Shown here piece after piece: positions 46,681-59,900 of a stretch of 64,000 bases of DNA. The notes under the pieces are model-generated. The model was not told where the DNA came from. It saw nothing but the letters and a program-made list of their open reading frames with translations, and ran no database searches. Each line of letters opens with the position of its first letter. Positions within the stretch are counted from its first letter, which is position 1. The DNA is taken from positions 24,918,597-24,982,596 of the forward strand of contig NC_079895.1 in the NCBI RefSeq assembly GCF_024868665.1, given 5' to 3'. Both the position numbers and the translations under genes were made by a program. The stretch comes from Triplophysa rosa. Taxonomy: Eukaryota > Chordata > Actinopteri > Cypriniformes > Nemacheilidae.

Positions 46681-49600
46681 ACCACCTACCCTTCAATTCC
46701 TCATGTGTGTGCCTGAGCCCATGCCAGGCGGGTGTGAGATGGCAATTAATGGCCACCAGTGGAGTTGAAGACTTGGCAAATGGGGCGGTGCGGCCAGCCC
46801 TCATCGTTCAAGCCAAGTCCGTTGTAGTCCATTCACCCAATGTTCGAGGGCCCCCCAACAGCGAAAGAAAGAGACTTCAGGGTGGCGCTGGCGATTCGCT
46901 GTCGCATCCCAATATAAGAGTGCTGTACGATCGGCCCTCCGGTGTCTCAGGAATTCCCTCACAACGTGCCTATCCACACGTGCCTACGCTCTCGTCCGCC
47001 TCTGCCGCCAGAGTTACTCGCTTACAGAGCACAAGTGCTTATTCTTTGAATGGTGCTAGTAAAAATTTAAGTAAGCACAGTTTATCTAAGAGCTTGCCAC
47101 ATATTAACGCCACTCCCGCTGCATGCCATAGCCACCGTCAACACCACTGGAACCTTGGTTCATTGAGGCTCAAATCAGGACTGTTAGGAAAAAGGGCCTT
47201 TTCACCTCAACGTTCTGTTTGTCCTGCCTGTCCCTCCCCACCCAAGTCGATTTCTCAAAGGGCGTCTGTAGTAGTTGAAAAAACCATGCCTACCAATCAG
47301 TCTTTGCCTTGGTCGAGCAGCAAGCTCAGGGACAACAGCAATGGAGTCGTGCAGCCCCCCAATGCCAAAATGCGCTCGTACTCCAACCATGAGACCGGTG
47401 ATTTGCACAGTCCTGCTATTATCGTATCCCGCTGCAATGGAACTTGTTCGAGAGGAGTAAAAGCCGTTGCAACTAAACCCGCCCAACTGACCGTGCCTTT
47501 GAAAGACACGCACGCTGATGTGCTTTTAAACAAGTGCAAGGCAGCCCATGATTTGCAGCAGATAGTAGAGGAAGCCGTCAGAGGAAGTGAGCACGGTACC
47601 TGTGAAGCTCCTCGGAGAGTGTCAGGAATCAGCTCTGAGGTGGAGTTCACGGCCTCCGTGCAAAAATTATCCAGAAACACTGTACACGCAAGACACGGGA
47701 CACTCGATGGTCTGAAACCTCTCTCCAGATTAAATGGGGATTGCACTGTGGCCATCTGCCTGAGTAATGAAGATAAGGACTCATGTGTTGCAACGCCCAT
47801 GGAAACCAACGGTTTTGAGCAGATTGATAATAGCCCCTCGGCTGTTGTCTACGATGGGAAAATGCAGGGGAACGATTGTGCCATTCCGGAGGTGGTGGAC
47901 CATGATATGACCTCTCCTCAATCTCCTTCTGTTTACACCGTGACAAACCAGATATCTGCCATTTACCTCACAAAGGAAGAATGCTCTCATGAAGACCCAA
48001 GCCTTTGTCAACGTGAAGAAGAGAAGGAACATGACCCTGAGGTTCAGAGGTGTGTGCATTTACTTGATGACTTTTTTGAAGTACTTCTACAAAGAATTTG
48101 CAGCATTTAGTGACAGAAAAAAAGAGTAGGGATTATTTACTGCTCAAAAGCGTTCCCAAAAGATGAAGCTTCTTGATGAAGCTTATAGTTGTCAGTCAGA
48201 TTTTGTATATATTTAATATATATTTTGACATAAAAATGTTGTGTAGTTTTTGTACAGATAAAATGGACACTCTTACAGTCTTGTGATTTACAAACGAATC
48301 GTCAAAGAATAGAATATTTTTTTATTGGAGAAATTATACAATATGGAAGATCCTCTCAACAGAATAATTTAACAGTGTTTCGGACATCACTAATTCCAAT
48401 GCAAGTTATTGTGGATCTCATATCAAAAGTCACATGTCTGATTTGTGTTCTTGCGTTTTTTAAACTTTCAGACAGGACGTGTTATTAGATTGTGATGAGG
48501 AGGAGCTTCCAGATAAACTGGAAAATGACTTCAGTTATGATGGTAACAGAACTAAACTTCAGCATATAAAAAGTTGCGAACTATTAAGAAATATGTTATT
48601 GTAGCGGTTGTGTTCTGCTGTTTGCCTGTTTTGTTAACTCTAGTGTTGTTGTTGTTTTTTTCTCAGATGACTCGGATTGTGATATTTCTTCCACAACATC
48701 CATTACTGCTTCATTAAAGTAATTTGGCTTTTTTCCTTTGAAACATAAGTACTCGAAAAAAACAAAAACGGTATATTTCTCCTCTGGTCACCTGACAGTA
48801 TCATAGTCATGACCGACACACACACCGGAGTACATGAATTATGTTCTGGCGGTTGCTATGAGAGAAAAGCTTTAAAGCCAGAGGCCTGTAGAAAGGTCCC
48901 ACAATTGTGCTTGTGTTATAGAGGCAGAACTGTCCCTCTATAACAGGAAAATGAGTCTGTGGTAAATTGTGTCAGGTTTGTCAACCATTGTCCTGAAGTG
49001 ACGTTTAGCTGATGGGTTTGTTCGAGTGTGAGCAAAACCAGAGAACAGTTACTACACAGTAAAGGCATACATTGAGGGTACACTTATATTTATGACTTGG
49101 TGTCAGTTTTGTTTTTACTTTTTTGAAACAAGAACCTGATCAAGCTACTCTCCTACATGACTGTCACGTGAGTTATGTTTATCTTCAAACTGATCAGATC
49201 GTCTCATATTGATTGTGTTATGTAGATTTAATAAGTTCAGGGTGTCTTATGCTCATGAGGAAAGATGATAAGGAATTTGGTGTTTTGTTTTGGGTTGGCT
49301 ATGCCAAGTTGTGAATTGTTTAAGAAAAAATACTCTTTGTAAATACAGTATCTGTAAAATAATAAAGAAAGCATGAATACAGTATATAAAGTGATTACAG
49401 ATTAAATATAAGGGCACTTTTGTTAAGGGGACTTTACAGTAAGAATTTAAAGCTTTTAATTCCTAATGAGAAAATTGACGCTTTTTATTTAGTTGCCGAG
49501 TGTTGTTTTTGTAGTATGGGGTGTTTGTGGATTGATGACTACAAATAGTCAGCATCTCTCTGGCACATCTTTATGTTTTCACACACATCTAGCACCGTCT

Positions 49601-52600
49601 CGCAAATCTTTCACCGCTTGGCGCTGACTTTTCTCATGTTGAAGGATTTACCCGTGGTCATGTGTTCAATGTGGCTGAAAATACCAGACTTATAAATACT
49701 GAGAGTGTAGCCAAACTTGGCAGATTTCTGCTTGTGCTAATATTTGTTGTGTGTTTTAGTGTCGAGGAGCCCGTGATTCCTGATGCACAGGGGGATCTGG
49801 TGGAAAAACCTGCTCTTGTGCCCAGTCTTTTCCCCCACATGCCCCCTACACTATACTTCAGCACTGCCAGTGAAAAAGGTAAGCACACTAACACACACAC
49901 ATTAAGGGCATAGTTCACCCAAAAAATTCAAATTATGTCATCATTTACTCACCCTCAAGTTGTTTCAAAACCTGGATACATTTCTTTGCTCCGAACACAA
50001 GAGATGACATTTTGAAGAACGTGGGACACAACACAGTTCTGGGGCACCATTTTCTACCGTAGTAGATTTTTTCCCTACTATAGTAATCAGTAGTGCCCCA
50101 GAACTGTTTGATAAACATTCTTCCAAATATCTTCTTTTGTGTACCGCAGAACAACAAAATTGATACGGGTTTGAAACAACTTGAGGGTGAGTAAATGATG
50201 ACAACAATTTCATTTTCGGGTGAACTATCCATTTAACACCCAGTAGCTTGAACTTCAGTTTCGTTTTACTTTAGTTACTTTATAAAGTGTCACTGTGAGG
50301 TAAAAGTGGCATTATGAATTAATTTAGTCAAATTCTCTATGTTTTTACACTTCACAGTGGAGCTCTTACCTCCTGAACAGATGAATCAGCTCAAATGGAA
50401 GATAACTGCAGTCACTCCCAATGTGGTGAAAAACGCCATCTCCAGATCACACTTTAAAGCTACCAAAAGTGAGTCAGTGCCTTGTTTTTAAAAATGTTGA
50501 ATCGTTAGGTGTAAATGTACTAGTTGTATTTTGCATAATGAAAACAGATTGTAAACTTTCATAATATGGAAGCTTTCACTCTGTGCTTTAGTGTGCAGTC
50601 TGTTATGTTGTGTGTTGTTTTTGATTCTAGAGAGTCATGATTGGCTGGGCTGCTGGGGTCACCATATGAAGTCACCAGGGTTCAAGGCCATTAGAGAGTA
50701 TCAGAAGGTAAGAACGGGAATCTGTAATATCAATTACTACTGTAGTAGTCCGTCACAGTGTGTTTTTACCTTCATTGTAGTTTCTCCTCTTTTATGACCT
50801 GGATGGTCCGACAAGTTGCAGTGTTATTCTGATGCCTTTAATAATTGCGTACTACTACTTCCCGTCTGCTGAGTATTAAGAAATATGCGTTTCTGTTTGG
50901 CAGCTGAATCACTTTCCAGGCTCCTTTCAAATCGGACGGAAGGACCGGCTGTGGAGGAACCTGTCCAAGATGCAGGCACGCTTTGGCAAGAAAGAGTTTG
51001 GCTTCTTCCCACGCTCCTTCATTCTCCCACAGGACATCAAGCTACTGAGGAAGGCCTGGGAGGATGGAGGCAGCAAGCAGAAATGGATCGTCAAACCGGT
51101 AACATCAGAGTTCCGTAGATATTGCCATCGTCGTCGTGAAATTCTTGTCTTTGATATACTGCCGTTTCTCGTTTTTAGCCTGCGTCTGCTCGTGGAATGG
51201 GCATTCAGGTCATCCACAAGTGGAGCCAAATGCCACGCAAGAGACCGCTCCTCGTGCAAAAGTATGTGGATCATACAAACTGGTCTTCAAAAGAGGCATG
51301 TGTTCCTGACTGTTAAATGGATTGTTCTGTTGTTTTTGGAGGTATCTTCACAAGCCCTACCTCATCAGTGGGAATAAGTTCGATCTGCGCATCTACGTGT
51401 ATGTGACCTCTTACGACCCACTGCGTATTTACGTCTTTAATGATGGACTGGTCCGATTTGCAAGCTGCAAGTGAGTAACTAAACTAAACATAACTAAACT
51501 AAAAGTGAGAGCATTTGAATATTTACATTGTACTAGACATTGAGATGCAATATGTTTAGGTTTTATTAAAGATGTCTTTATATTCAACACAGATACTCTC
51601 CGTCAATGAAAACCCTCAGCAACAAGTTCATGCACCTTACAAACTACAGTGTCAATAAGAAGAACTCGGAGTATCAGACTAACAGCGACGATAAGGCCTG
51701 TCAGGGCCATAAATGGTAAGAATAAACTGCCCAATCTTGGACTGGCTGAATACAGACTAGTTGTGATCATCAAAAGCCAGTTTGACCCTCTCATGGCCTT
51801 AATAAATAACTATAGAAACTGGCCTTAGGATAGGAACAAAGAATCAAAAGAGTATCAGAATATAATTGACGAAGGTTTATGTAATGCAGGGCTTTGAAGG
51901 CTCTCTGGCAGTACCTGGGTTCTCAAGGAGTCAACACCACTGTAATCTGGGAGACGATCATAGATATGGTCATCAAAACCATCATTCCGTGAGTGTCTCG
52001 CAGCTCTTGTGTGTGATTTATTGACACGTGTCGTTGCTCTCAACTAACCTGTGTTTTGTCTCTCCGTGGCAGGTCAGACCCATATGTGAACTCGCGGTTG
52101 AAGAGGAATGTGCTTTCTCCCTATAGCTGTCACGAGCTGTTTGGCTTTGACATCATGCTGGATGAGATCCTGAAGCCGTGGGTGCTGGAGGTGAACATCT
52201 CTCCCAGGTAAATATATTCTTGTAACGCTTGTAATCATATTCGGTTGTTAAGTGGTGATGTAAGGGATCTGAATGTGAATACACTCTAAATAAAGCCGAG
52301 AGTGTGCACTTTAAGACAATATCCATTATAAAACTGTAACTCGAACACACTTTGATACACAGCTAAAATAATATCCAAATATTTATGGACCTAACTGTAT
52401 ATTCATTCTAAGAATGTGCAATTCCTGGGATTGAACCCATGACCTTGGCGTTGCTAGCGCCATGCTCTAACCACTGAGCTAAAACATAATGCTAGAAAAA
52501 CAGAATTACAGGAATACCGAAGTAATGTATTCAAAATATTTGAACACAAAGTGACATCTAGAAACATTGTTAAACGATGACTTGAATTAACTTTCTGTGT

Positions 52601-55600
52601 CAACTGGTTTATTATTTTACATTTCCTGCATGAATCAGATTTTCTGTTTAGCTATAAACTCAAGCGCTGTGTTTTCTAAGCCTTGCCTTCTGTACAAAAA
52701 CTGTATTTTTGTCTTTGTTCCTCTCTCTAGTCTGCATTCTAACACACCGCTGGATGTCAGCGTTAAGGGTCAAATGATAAGGGACCTGCTGAATCTTGCT
52801 GGCTTCGTGTTGCCAATGAGAGAAGATGTCCCTTCAGACAGTGCCAGCAGCTCCACCAGCAGGTCAGTGCTGGTATAACATTGCATTGGCAAAATACCAG
52901 AAGTCAGATTTTTATGGTTTTAATATTATATCAAATATATGCACTACCGCTCAAAAGTTTTTGAACACTTGAATTAAATATTTCTCATTGTCTTAAAAAG
53001 GTTTTCATCTGAAGGTGTATGCTTTAATGTTTGAAATTAGTTTCATAGTCTCGCGTAGCACCGCTTACTTTGGTCAAGGCCCGCCCAAGAGGCCATATGA
53101 CTGGCAGGTAAAGCAACCAATCACGTTTCGAGCCGCGTCATGTTTAGAGGCGTGGAAATGTCCCCGCAGTTACAGACCGGTGTACATTCACGAAAGTGTC
53201 AAAAGTTAACAGCAAAAAAAGATTATAAGTTTATGCCGTGAACCTTACTTCTTAGATCAGACGGCTTTATGTTGTTTCTAAGCAGACCGTTAAAGAACGC
53301 GACACGCACGTCTCCTGAAATCCTGTGAAATTCAACCAATCAGATGACGACTTCAAACGTGCTGAAGTGTTTCCAGAAAAGTGTGCCTTATGCATCAGAC
53401 GTTTAGCCAACGGTCCGTGGCCGTGAAGTCTGAGACTAGTTTCATAGACAAAAATATAATAGCAAAAACAAACTTTTTTTCAATATAAACGAATATTTTT
53501 TTTAAAAAACAACAATGTCTTTGAAATGGATGACTTTGACTAAATAATGAAGAAAGAACAGCCAATAAGAGCTCAGAATAGATGGGAACTCTTTAATATT
53601 GTTTAAAAAACAAGCTTGAAAAAATGCAGTTTCTGCAAATTTAAGGCAAAACATGACTACATTGAAGATGCTAATATATAACTAGTTTTATTTTATTGTT
53701 TAGATTTTTAAGTTGAAACATAATTCTCACAGTTCCTTTTGTTTTGATGAGTTTACAGTTTTTCTAAAATGTGGGAAAAAAATAATAAGCGAGTAAGTTT
53801 TCGAAAAACGTTTGACCGGTAGTGTATTTTATTTTGTTTTTTTCTAAATGATTTCTACCTGCTGCTTATTGAGGTTTCCCAATATTATGTTCAGTTTATG
53901 TGGAGTAGCACGAGAGAGATGGAGAGCAGACATTTCGACTGATGAGAAAGTTAAGCGAGCGTTTTATCTTAGTCGGCGCAATGCAGACCAGGTACTCAAA
54001 CTCAGTCTTTGGTCATATTTATTGTATTCAGACTTACAAAGCTACAGAAACCTATCATAAATCATTCAAATTCCTAGTGATGCTGATGAATGGATCTGTG
54101 TGTAGGATTTCTGTGCCACAGTTCTGGACGTGCTGACGGCTGATGATGTGCGTGTCCTGGCAGAGAGCGAAGACGAGTTGAGTCGCAAAGGAGATTTTGA
54201 GCGAGTCTTTCCCTCTCACACGTCCTCCCGCTACCTCCGTCTCTTCGAGCAACAGCACTACCTCAACATTCTCCTCAACCAGTGGGAGCAAAAATACTGG
54301 CTCAACAGGAGCAAAGGTGTGTGTGGGTGTTTAAATGTGATTTCTGTCTGACTAGCTGTATTTTGTGAAAACCGTTGTTTATGTTGTTATGTGTTTGTAC
54401 TTCAAACTCTGTTTGTGGAATAGCTGAGGTTATTGCTGAGTTAATAGCGGAGTTATTTCATATTGTGTTTAGGTATCAATCTACTGAGGGATTTGTGTGA
54501 GACGAAGGTGCACCTGGGTAACCTTGCAGATTCAGTTCATCACGTAAGTACACATCGGAGCGTAACAGCACCACAGTAACCAGCTCAAGGTTGTAACCGA
54601 CATGTGTAACACACGGTTTGTGTGGTTTGATACGATACCCAGTAAGAGCAAACATTTATTGAAGTTAACTGGGTCTGTTTTTGTTTTATATAGTGTGGCA
54701 ATTTTATATTTATGTTTTGTTTATAGTGGTCTTCTAAGTCATACCATGGACACAGATCTGGGTATGTACAGCCACCATTTTACCATCTTTTTCCAGACTT
54801 AACTCATTTCCCTCGCCATAGTAGGGGAAAAAATTGCAATCTCTAACAAAGATTGACGTTTGCACATGCACTAGCAGACCTCCGTTACACTTCGATCGAT
54901 CCGCATGTGTTTAACTGATAAAGTGAAGTTGATGCCATTGTTACTGTTTATTGCTAAAAGCCAAAGCTTATGAATACACGAGCACTGAGAGGGGCACCGA
55001 CCAATCACAACAGCCTGAGAAGCGGAAGCTCGCTGATATGGTATGGTTGGGACATCTTCACACACGCTCTAAGCGGGGAACCAATCACGACAGACCTGGT
55101 CAGCTTTACCAATCAGAGCGTTTCGGAAGGAGGGACTTTATATAGACCGGAAGAAATCCAGTCGTTTTGTGAGAAGAGGGCAGTGGTGAACAATAGACTT
55201 GAAATATAAAGCGTTTTTTGAATTTAGAAACACGAAAATCCATTGTTAAACACCCAAAAAACACAATCAAAGCCTCAAAAACAGCAAAAGAATGTCTCCT
55301 TTAAACATGTTTAATATTTGCAACGGATGTCAGCAATGGTTAGTTTTGTCGATCAGCTCCAGTCTAAGGAAACGAAATGTGTCGTCAGCTTTAGTTACAT
55401 CTGACCTGACTATCTTCTTCCTCCTCAGTGTAATGATCAGTCAGAGGTCTGATGCTGAAGACGAGGACCTGTCCGATCAAGAGGTTCAGTCGGTCACTGC
55501 CAGTCTTCCAGATGTGAACTTGCGGAGTACTGTTAGCCTGAGCCCTAGTCCCACCTCCAGCTCCAGCATGGCTAGCGACAACCCGCCCTCCCACGGCGAT

Positions 55601-55606
55601 CTATGA
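46681..55606 (+). CDS. ttll4: Tubulin polyglutamylase TTLL4, complete coding region
   Basis: TTLL4 adds glutamate side chains to tubulin and histone chaperones. Coding exons: 46681-48049 (ATG 46707), 48472-48542, 48667-48718, 49760-49878, 50358-50468, 50631-50707, 50904-51098, 51179-51261, 51342-51470, 51593-51715, 51890-51988, 52073-52207, 52731-52862, 53895-53991, 54106-54316, 54473-54543, 55445-55606. From the ATG they total 3210 nt, 1069 residues plus TGA. Residues 1-490 are low-complexity and poorly conserved. The TTL ATP-grasp domain (about 540-890) shows [20 protein letters not shown] text (here [10 protein letters not shown]), [59 protein letters not shown] and [15 protein letters not shown]4-type C-terminal helical part follows ([38 protein letters not shown]). 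A later in-frame ATG at 46749 is an alternative start. The last exon is uncertain: acceptor 55444 keeps phase, whereas an upstream one at 55432 would hit a stop. Confidence 0.95.
49906..50232. mobile_element. TTAA-flanked MITE in ttll4 intron
   Basis: TTAA at 49902-49905 and 50233-50236. The ends are GGGCATAGTTCACCCAAAAA and TCGGGTGAACTATCCA. The inner palindrome is centred on CTACCGTAGTAGATTTTTTC. It lies 28 bp after a ttll4 donor site. Confidence 0.8.
52427..52484 (-). repeat. tRNA-Ala-like remnant, probably SINE-derived
   Basis: On the minus strand it reads TTAGCTCAGTGGTTAGAGCA (box A), a stem-loop GGCG-CTAGCAA-CGCC with AGC anticodon position, and GGTTCAATCCC (box B). The acceptor stem is absent on both sides. 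It is next to TCCAAATATTTATGGACC at 52375-52392, a phrase I know from fish Tc1-like ends. Not a functional tRNA gene. Confidence 0.6.
52942..53824. mobile_element. CACTA/EnSpm-like non-autonomous element in ttll4 intron
   Basis: The left end CACTACCGCTCAAAAGTTTT and right end AAAACGTTTGACCGGTAGTG (complement CACTACCGGTCAAACGTTTT) are inverted and start with CACTA. The interior is AT-rich and non-coding and contains a younger insertion at 53048-53436. The three-base flanks (ATG left, TAT right) do not match, so the target duplication is lost or the border is shifted by one base. Confidence 0.75.
53048..53436. mobile_element. Nested element with perfect 10-bp target duplication
   Basis: TAGTTTCATA occurs at 53038-53047 and again at 53437-53446, bracketing 389 bp. 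The ends GTCTCGCGTAG and complement GTCTCAGACTT share GTCTC. The interior is GC-richer than its host. A 9-10 bp duplication with ends starting G is most like Mutator-type elements, an inference from size only. The frame 53015-53209 spans its border and is not a gene. Confidence 0.7.
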
Positions 55607-56060
55607 GCAACTAAACGCTGGACATTCAGAGCTTCCAAGTAATGCGCAAAGATGCACTGATGCACATACATACAAAAGGTGTGTCTAGGACCTATTTTTG
55701 CCTACCTGAGCTGTTCGAGGTTGTTCTCGTTTCTCTATTTTGGAGGAAAGTAACAAGAAAACAATAACTGGCCATAGAGAGTCATAAATGCTATTTATTT
55801 ATTTCAGTGAGCATTTTGCTGCTGGACCAGACATATACAGTATTCATTGTTTCATTGTATTCATTTATTCAGTGCAGCGGTGGGTGGAACGAGCACTGTT
55901 TGGGTTTTGAGCTGTTTGTTGTGTTTCCAGTTGAGCCTTTAAGATACTCGTGTTTTGTTTACATCAGGTCTGTGCATACCTCTGGGTCAGTACAGACATC
56001 GGCTAGTTTTTAACGCGTGAAAAGAAAATGTGAAGTTTGGAGAACAGCTGCCGTTGTAAA

Positions 56061-56066
56061 AATAAA
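56061..56066 (+). terminator. Candidate ttll4 polyadenylation signal
   Basis: AATAAA lies 455 bp after the ttll4 stop. It is a canonical signal, and there is no competing one closer that I noticed. Confidence 0.5.
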
Positions 56067-56957
56067 AATATTAAAGGGAGATTCTCAGGTTAAAGTTTTT
56101 TAAATTAAAGTCGATGTTTGAATTATGACATGCTTGTTGTGTTTTTTTTTTTTTGCATGCATTCTTACAGCAATTACCATTTGTAGTTGTGTATTTAGTC
56201 ACTTTTGACGCTGTTTATGTTAAGTGCCCATACTCACTGGATTGCATGTTTGGACATCTCGCATCCATTTCACTAATGTTTTAGGCCAAAAACCCACATG
56301 AAGTCATTTGGCGTCCATAGAGAGTTGCAGTATGAAGAAAACTGGCATGCACAACACAACGTGCCACAGTAATTACTCCGTCCACATGAGTATCCAGTGA
56401 CAGTGAAATCTGACCGGATCCAGGCTAACAGGGACATGATGAACGCAAGATAATCATCAGGTCTCAGGAAGCAAAAATACTCGCATCTGCAAATAAATGA
56501 TGGTGTTGGGTGTCCAAGAGGTGTGAAGAACTGTGATCACTGCTTAAACCCACATCAGAAGTCTCTGTACTGAGTTTATCCGTTAGATGTAACTTTATAA
56601 ATACCTGTTGAGGTTTGATGTAGCTTAAGTTCAAACTGTCTCAAAAGTATATTGTGGGTTTTATGATCGAGTTCCTGGATGTGCAATGCCCATCTTCATG
56701 CCAATCGGGACCAGCTCTAGTTTTATTTACCCCTCAAGTGCCCTGTTGCCTCGTGTATGGCATGTGTGTATGGGTGTTGTGTATACACAGCCACAACATC
56801 TGTGATTCTCCTCCCCCTCTCATGGCCCTCCCTCTGCATGCCAGGACCGGCTCTTTCTCCTGATTTAGATTTTGCTCTGCATGCGGGGACTGGAGTGCAG
56901 CTGAAGTATGCTCTAGTCAGGCCAGCTCCGCCACCGAAAACCCCTTTGTCTCCAGAC

Positions 56958-59900
56958 ATGGACCCTCTGACGGAGGTAAGGCCCGTAGTGAGAACCGTAA
57001 CGCTAATGAATCAAATTCCTCAAACTGACCTAAGAACTGATTATGTGTTATGTGTGCAAAAAGTTTTTCAAATGTTTGCTTTAGTATAACGTTCTGCACG
57101 ATCAGTTCACAAGCCCGTTGGGCATGTTTTAGTGGTAAGCAACGTTAGTTTTGTAGTTCAACAGATAATGTTTCAGCAAACTATTATTTCTGGTTGCTTG
57201 CACATTGTGTTTATGTTTGGGGTTATTTTTGGAGCCCTGAACAATAGACGAGGCCTCTGAGATCAGGCTCGATGTGATCAGTGCAGAGAAACGCCCATGT
57301 GCATTTAACAAGCATCATTCATAATAATGATCTCCATCCCCTGAAGGAAATACCAGTGACGGCAAGGCAGCAAAATTGTGGTGTTAAACTTAAGAATAGC
57401 GTGGCTTATGTTAACTTGGTCCAAACTAAAACTTAGTTCTACAGTATGTGAATCAAAATCGGCATCGGTCTGCTGTCTGAGAATGTTCACACAAAGCATT
57501 TGTGACATGTAAGAGTTTAATAAATGTAGAAAAGAGAGTTAATCATGAAACGGGTGAATCATTACAATGACGTCATCATTGCTGGTTATGTTGAATGGTC
57601 GGTGAGAGATTTACAAACTTTTTTCAAATTTTAAAACAATGTTTTCATAAGCTTACAACACTTTAGACTTAAAACATTAATAAAGATTTATGTAATGTTA
57701 AGAGTTTCAATCTGAATTAATTGCTTTGATGTATTACAGAAATATTAAAGAAATAGTCCATCCGAAAATGTAAATTCTGTCATCATTTGCTCACCCTCAA
57801 TTGTTACTAACCTGTGTACATTTCTTTGTTCTGTTAAACACAAAGAAAGATTTTGGGAAAAATGTTAGCAACTGTCATATCAAATTTTCATTTTGGGGTG
57901 CACTGTCCCTTTAAGGCGTTAATGTAACCCTCTAAAGAGATTATTTCAGTAATATCAATGCATTGCAGTTAGTGATACTGTTGAGACAACAAACCTCCTA
58001 TAACTGCTATAACACAGTACAATTGTACAAATACACCTAGTAAATACAGTACCAGAATGGAAAATGCAGGTAGTAAATAAAGAGGTACTGTATACAGTAT
58101 AATGGCAGTGTGGTCTGTAGAAGTTTAGCTAGACTTTGTGGTAATAACAAAATATGTTGACTTTTTCATATTTGTTGTATGTATGCATGTATGTGCTTTG
58201 TCTTCATCAGTGCTTTTGAACATAGAATCTATGTTCCAATAATTGTGACCAATAATTTCAGAGCCCCTCTATGGAGGATGAAGGACTAACCATGAAGAGG
58301 ACAGGTATCTATTAGATTCCTCGAGTCTGTGTTTCTTAATGTTAGCATGTTTCTTGGCCATAATTTCTGAAATTCCTGTGCTTTCTAGTACTTTTAGCCA
58401 GTGGTTCTCAAACTGGGGCCCCCAGATTGATCCAGGGGGGCCCCAGATTTTGTGGCATTCTATAAAATATAGAAATGTATAACTAATTTTATGCAATCAA
58501 ACATCAGAAAAATAAGACCACCAACCAAAGGTATTGACGTTCGAACAGAATTCGTTTTTGCTTTAATTACATTTCTAAGTTTAAGATTTTACGTTTTTAT
58601 TTGGGGGGCGCCTACACAGAGGGGGCCTTACAACGAAAACGTTTGAGAAGCACTGCTCTAAACGATGAGAAACAACTGATCTGTTGAACTACTGTTGAAT
58701 GAGATCATATACCAGTCAAACATCTGAACTGCCTTAAAGGGACAGTAACCGCATAAATGTCTTTGTTCTGATGAACACAAAAGAAGATATTTTGAAGAAT
58801 GTAGGGAAGCAAACAGTTCTGTGGCACTTTTGACTACCATTGCAATTTGTCATACTATGGTAGTCAATGATGGCCAAGAACTGTTTGGTTACAAGCATTC
58901 TTCCAAATATCATTCTCTGTGTCCATCAGAACAAAGAAATGTATACAGATTTGGAACAAACTGGAACTGCATCCCAATTCGCCTACTTATATTATGCACT
59001 AAAAGTATGTACTGTTTTTGTTATGGAAAGTATATACGTTTTAGTGTGTAGCAAAACAAAATGCACGCACTCGGACATACTAACAGGAAACGGAAGTGGC
59101 CGTTGTTGCCTAGACAACATTGTGGCCATTAACTGTCACACACATCAAAATACAAGTATTTATTCATTCATTGTTTCGTATGTAATGTTAACTTTGTTTA
59201 TATTTATTAATTTTAGTGACGCATCAGTTATTTACTTTTATTTATGCAGTGGAGTGTCACTCATTCTGGACTTCTAATTTCTAACGGGAGTAGTAGACCA
59301 TCCGGAAACCTTTGGAATACTATTTTCAACATACTACGATTTGGGGCATACTAATTCTATTTTCGAATACTATTTAGGACGGATAATATGCTAATTGGGA
59401 CGCAGTGATCACTTTTAGCCTATTTTTCGGTAAACTGTCCCTTTAACCCCTTTCATGTAAAGGCATTTGATGAAATGCTTTTTTGAAAGTAAAGTGTTAC
59501 TGGGGTACGTCTAAACTTTTGCCTGATGGTGTGGATATTGGATATGATGTATATGAGGGCAGCAGGGCTGCTGTACTGCTGACTGACCCACATGCAGCAG
59601 GGCCCTCTCTCTCTCTCTCTCTCTGTCTCCCTCTGAAGGTCCTCTGCAAGATCCCGACTTGGATGTGTACGCCAAGTTTTTCATGAGTCACTGCTGCTAC
59701 GATGCCATTCCAACCAGCTCCAAACTGGTCATTTTCGACACAACCCTGCAGGTCAATCACAAACCTATGTCACATCGTGTATTAAAGTGCAAGTTTTTGG
59801 TGAAGCCTATAAATCCAGTAGATTAATTTATATAAAAAACAACAACAATGCATTTTAAACGTGTCTGTTCAGGTGAAGAAAGCATTTTTTGCACTGGTTG

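Noticed and set aside
46568..48059. Antisense frames (78-170 codons) over the long ttll4 exon
   Set aside because: Shadow frames of a GC-richer coding exon that joins in phase to the TTL domain.
52427..52484. Functional tRNA-Ala gene
   Set aside because: A and B boxes and an AGC anticodon loop are visible but the acceptor stem is missing, so it is a SINE-type remnant.
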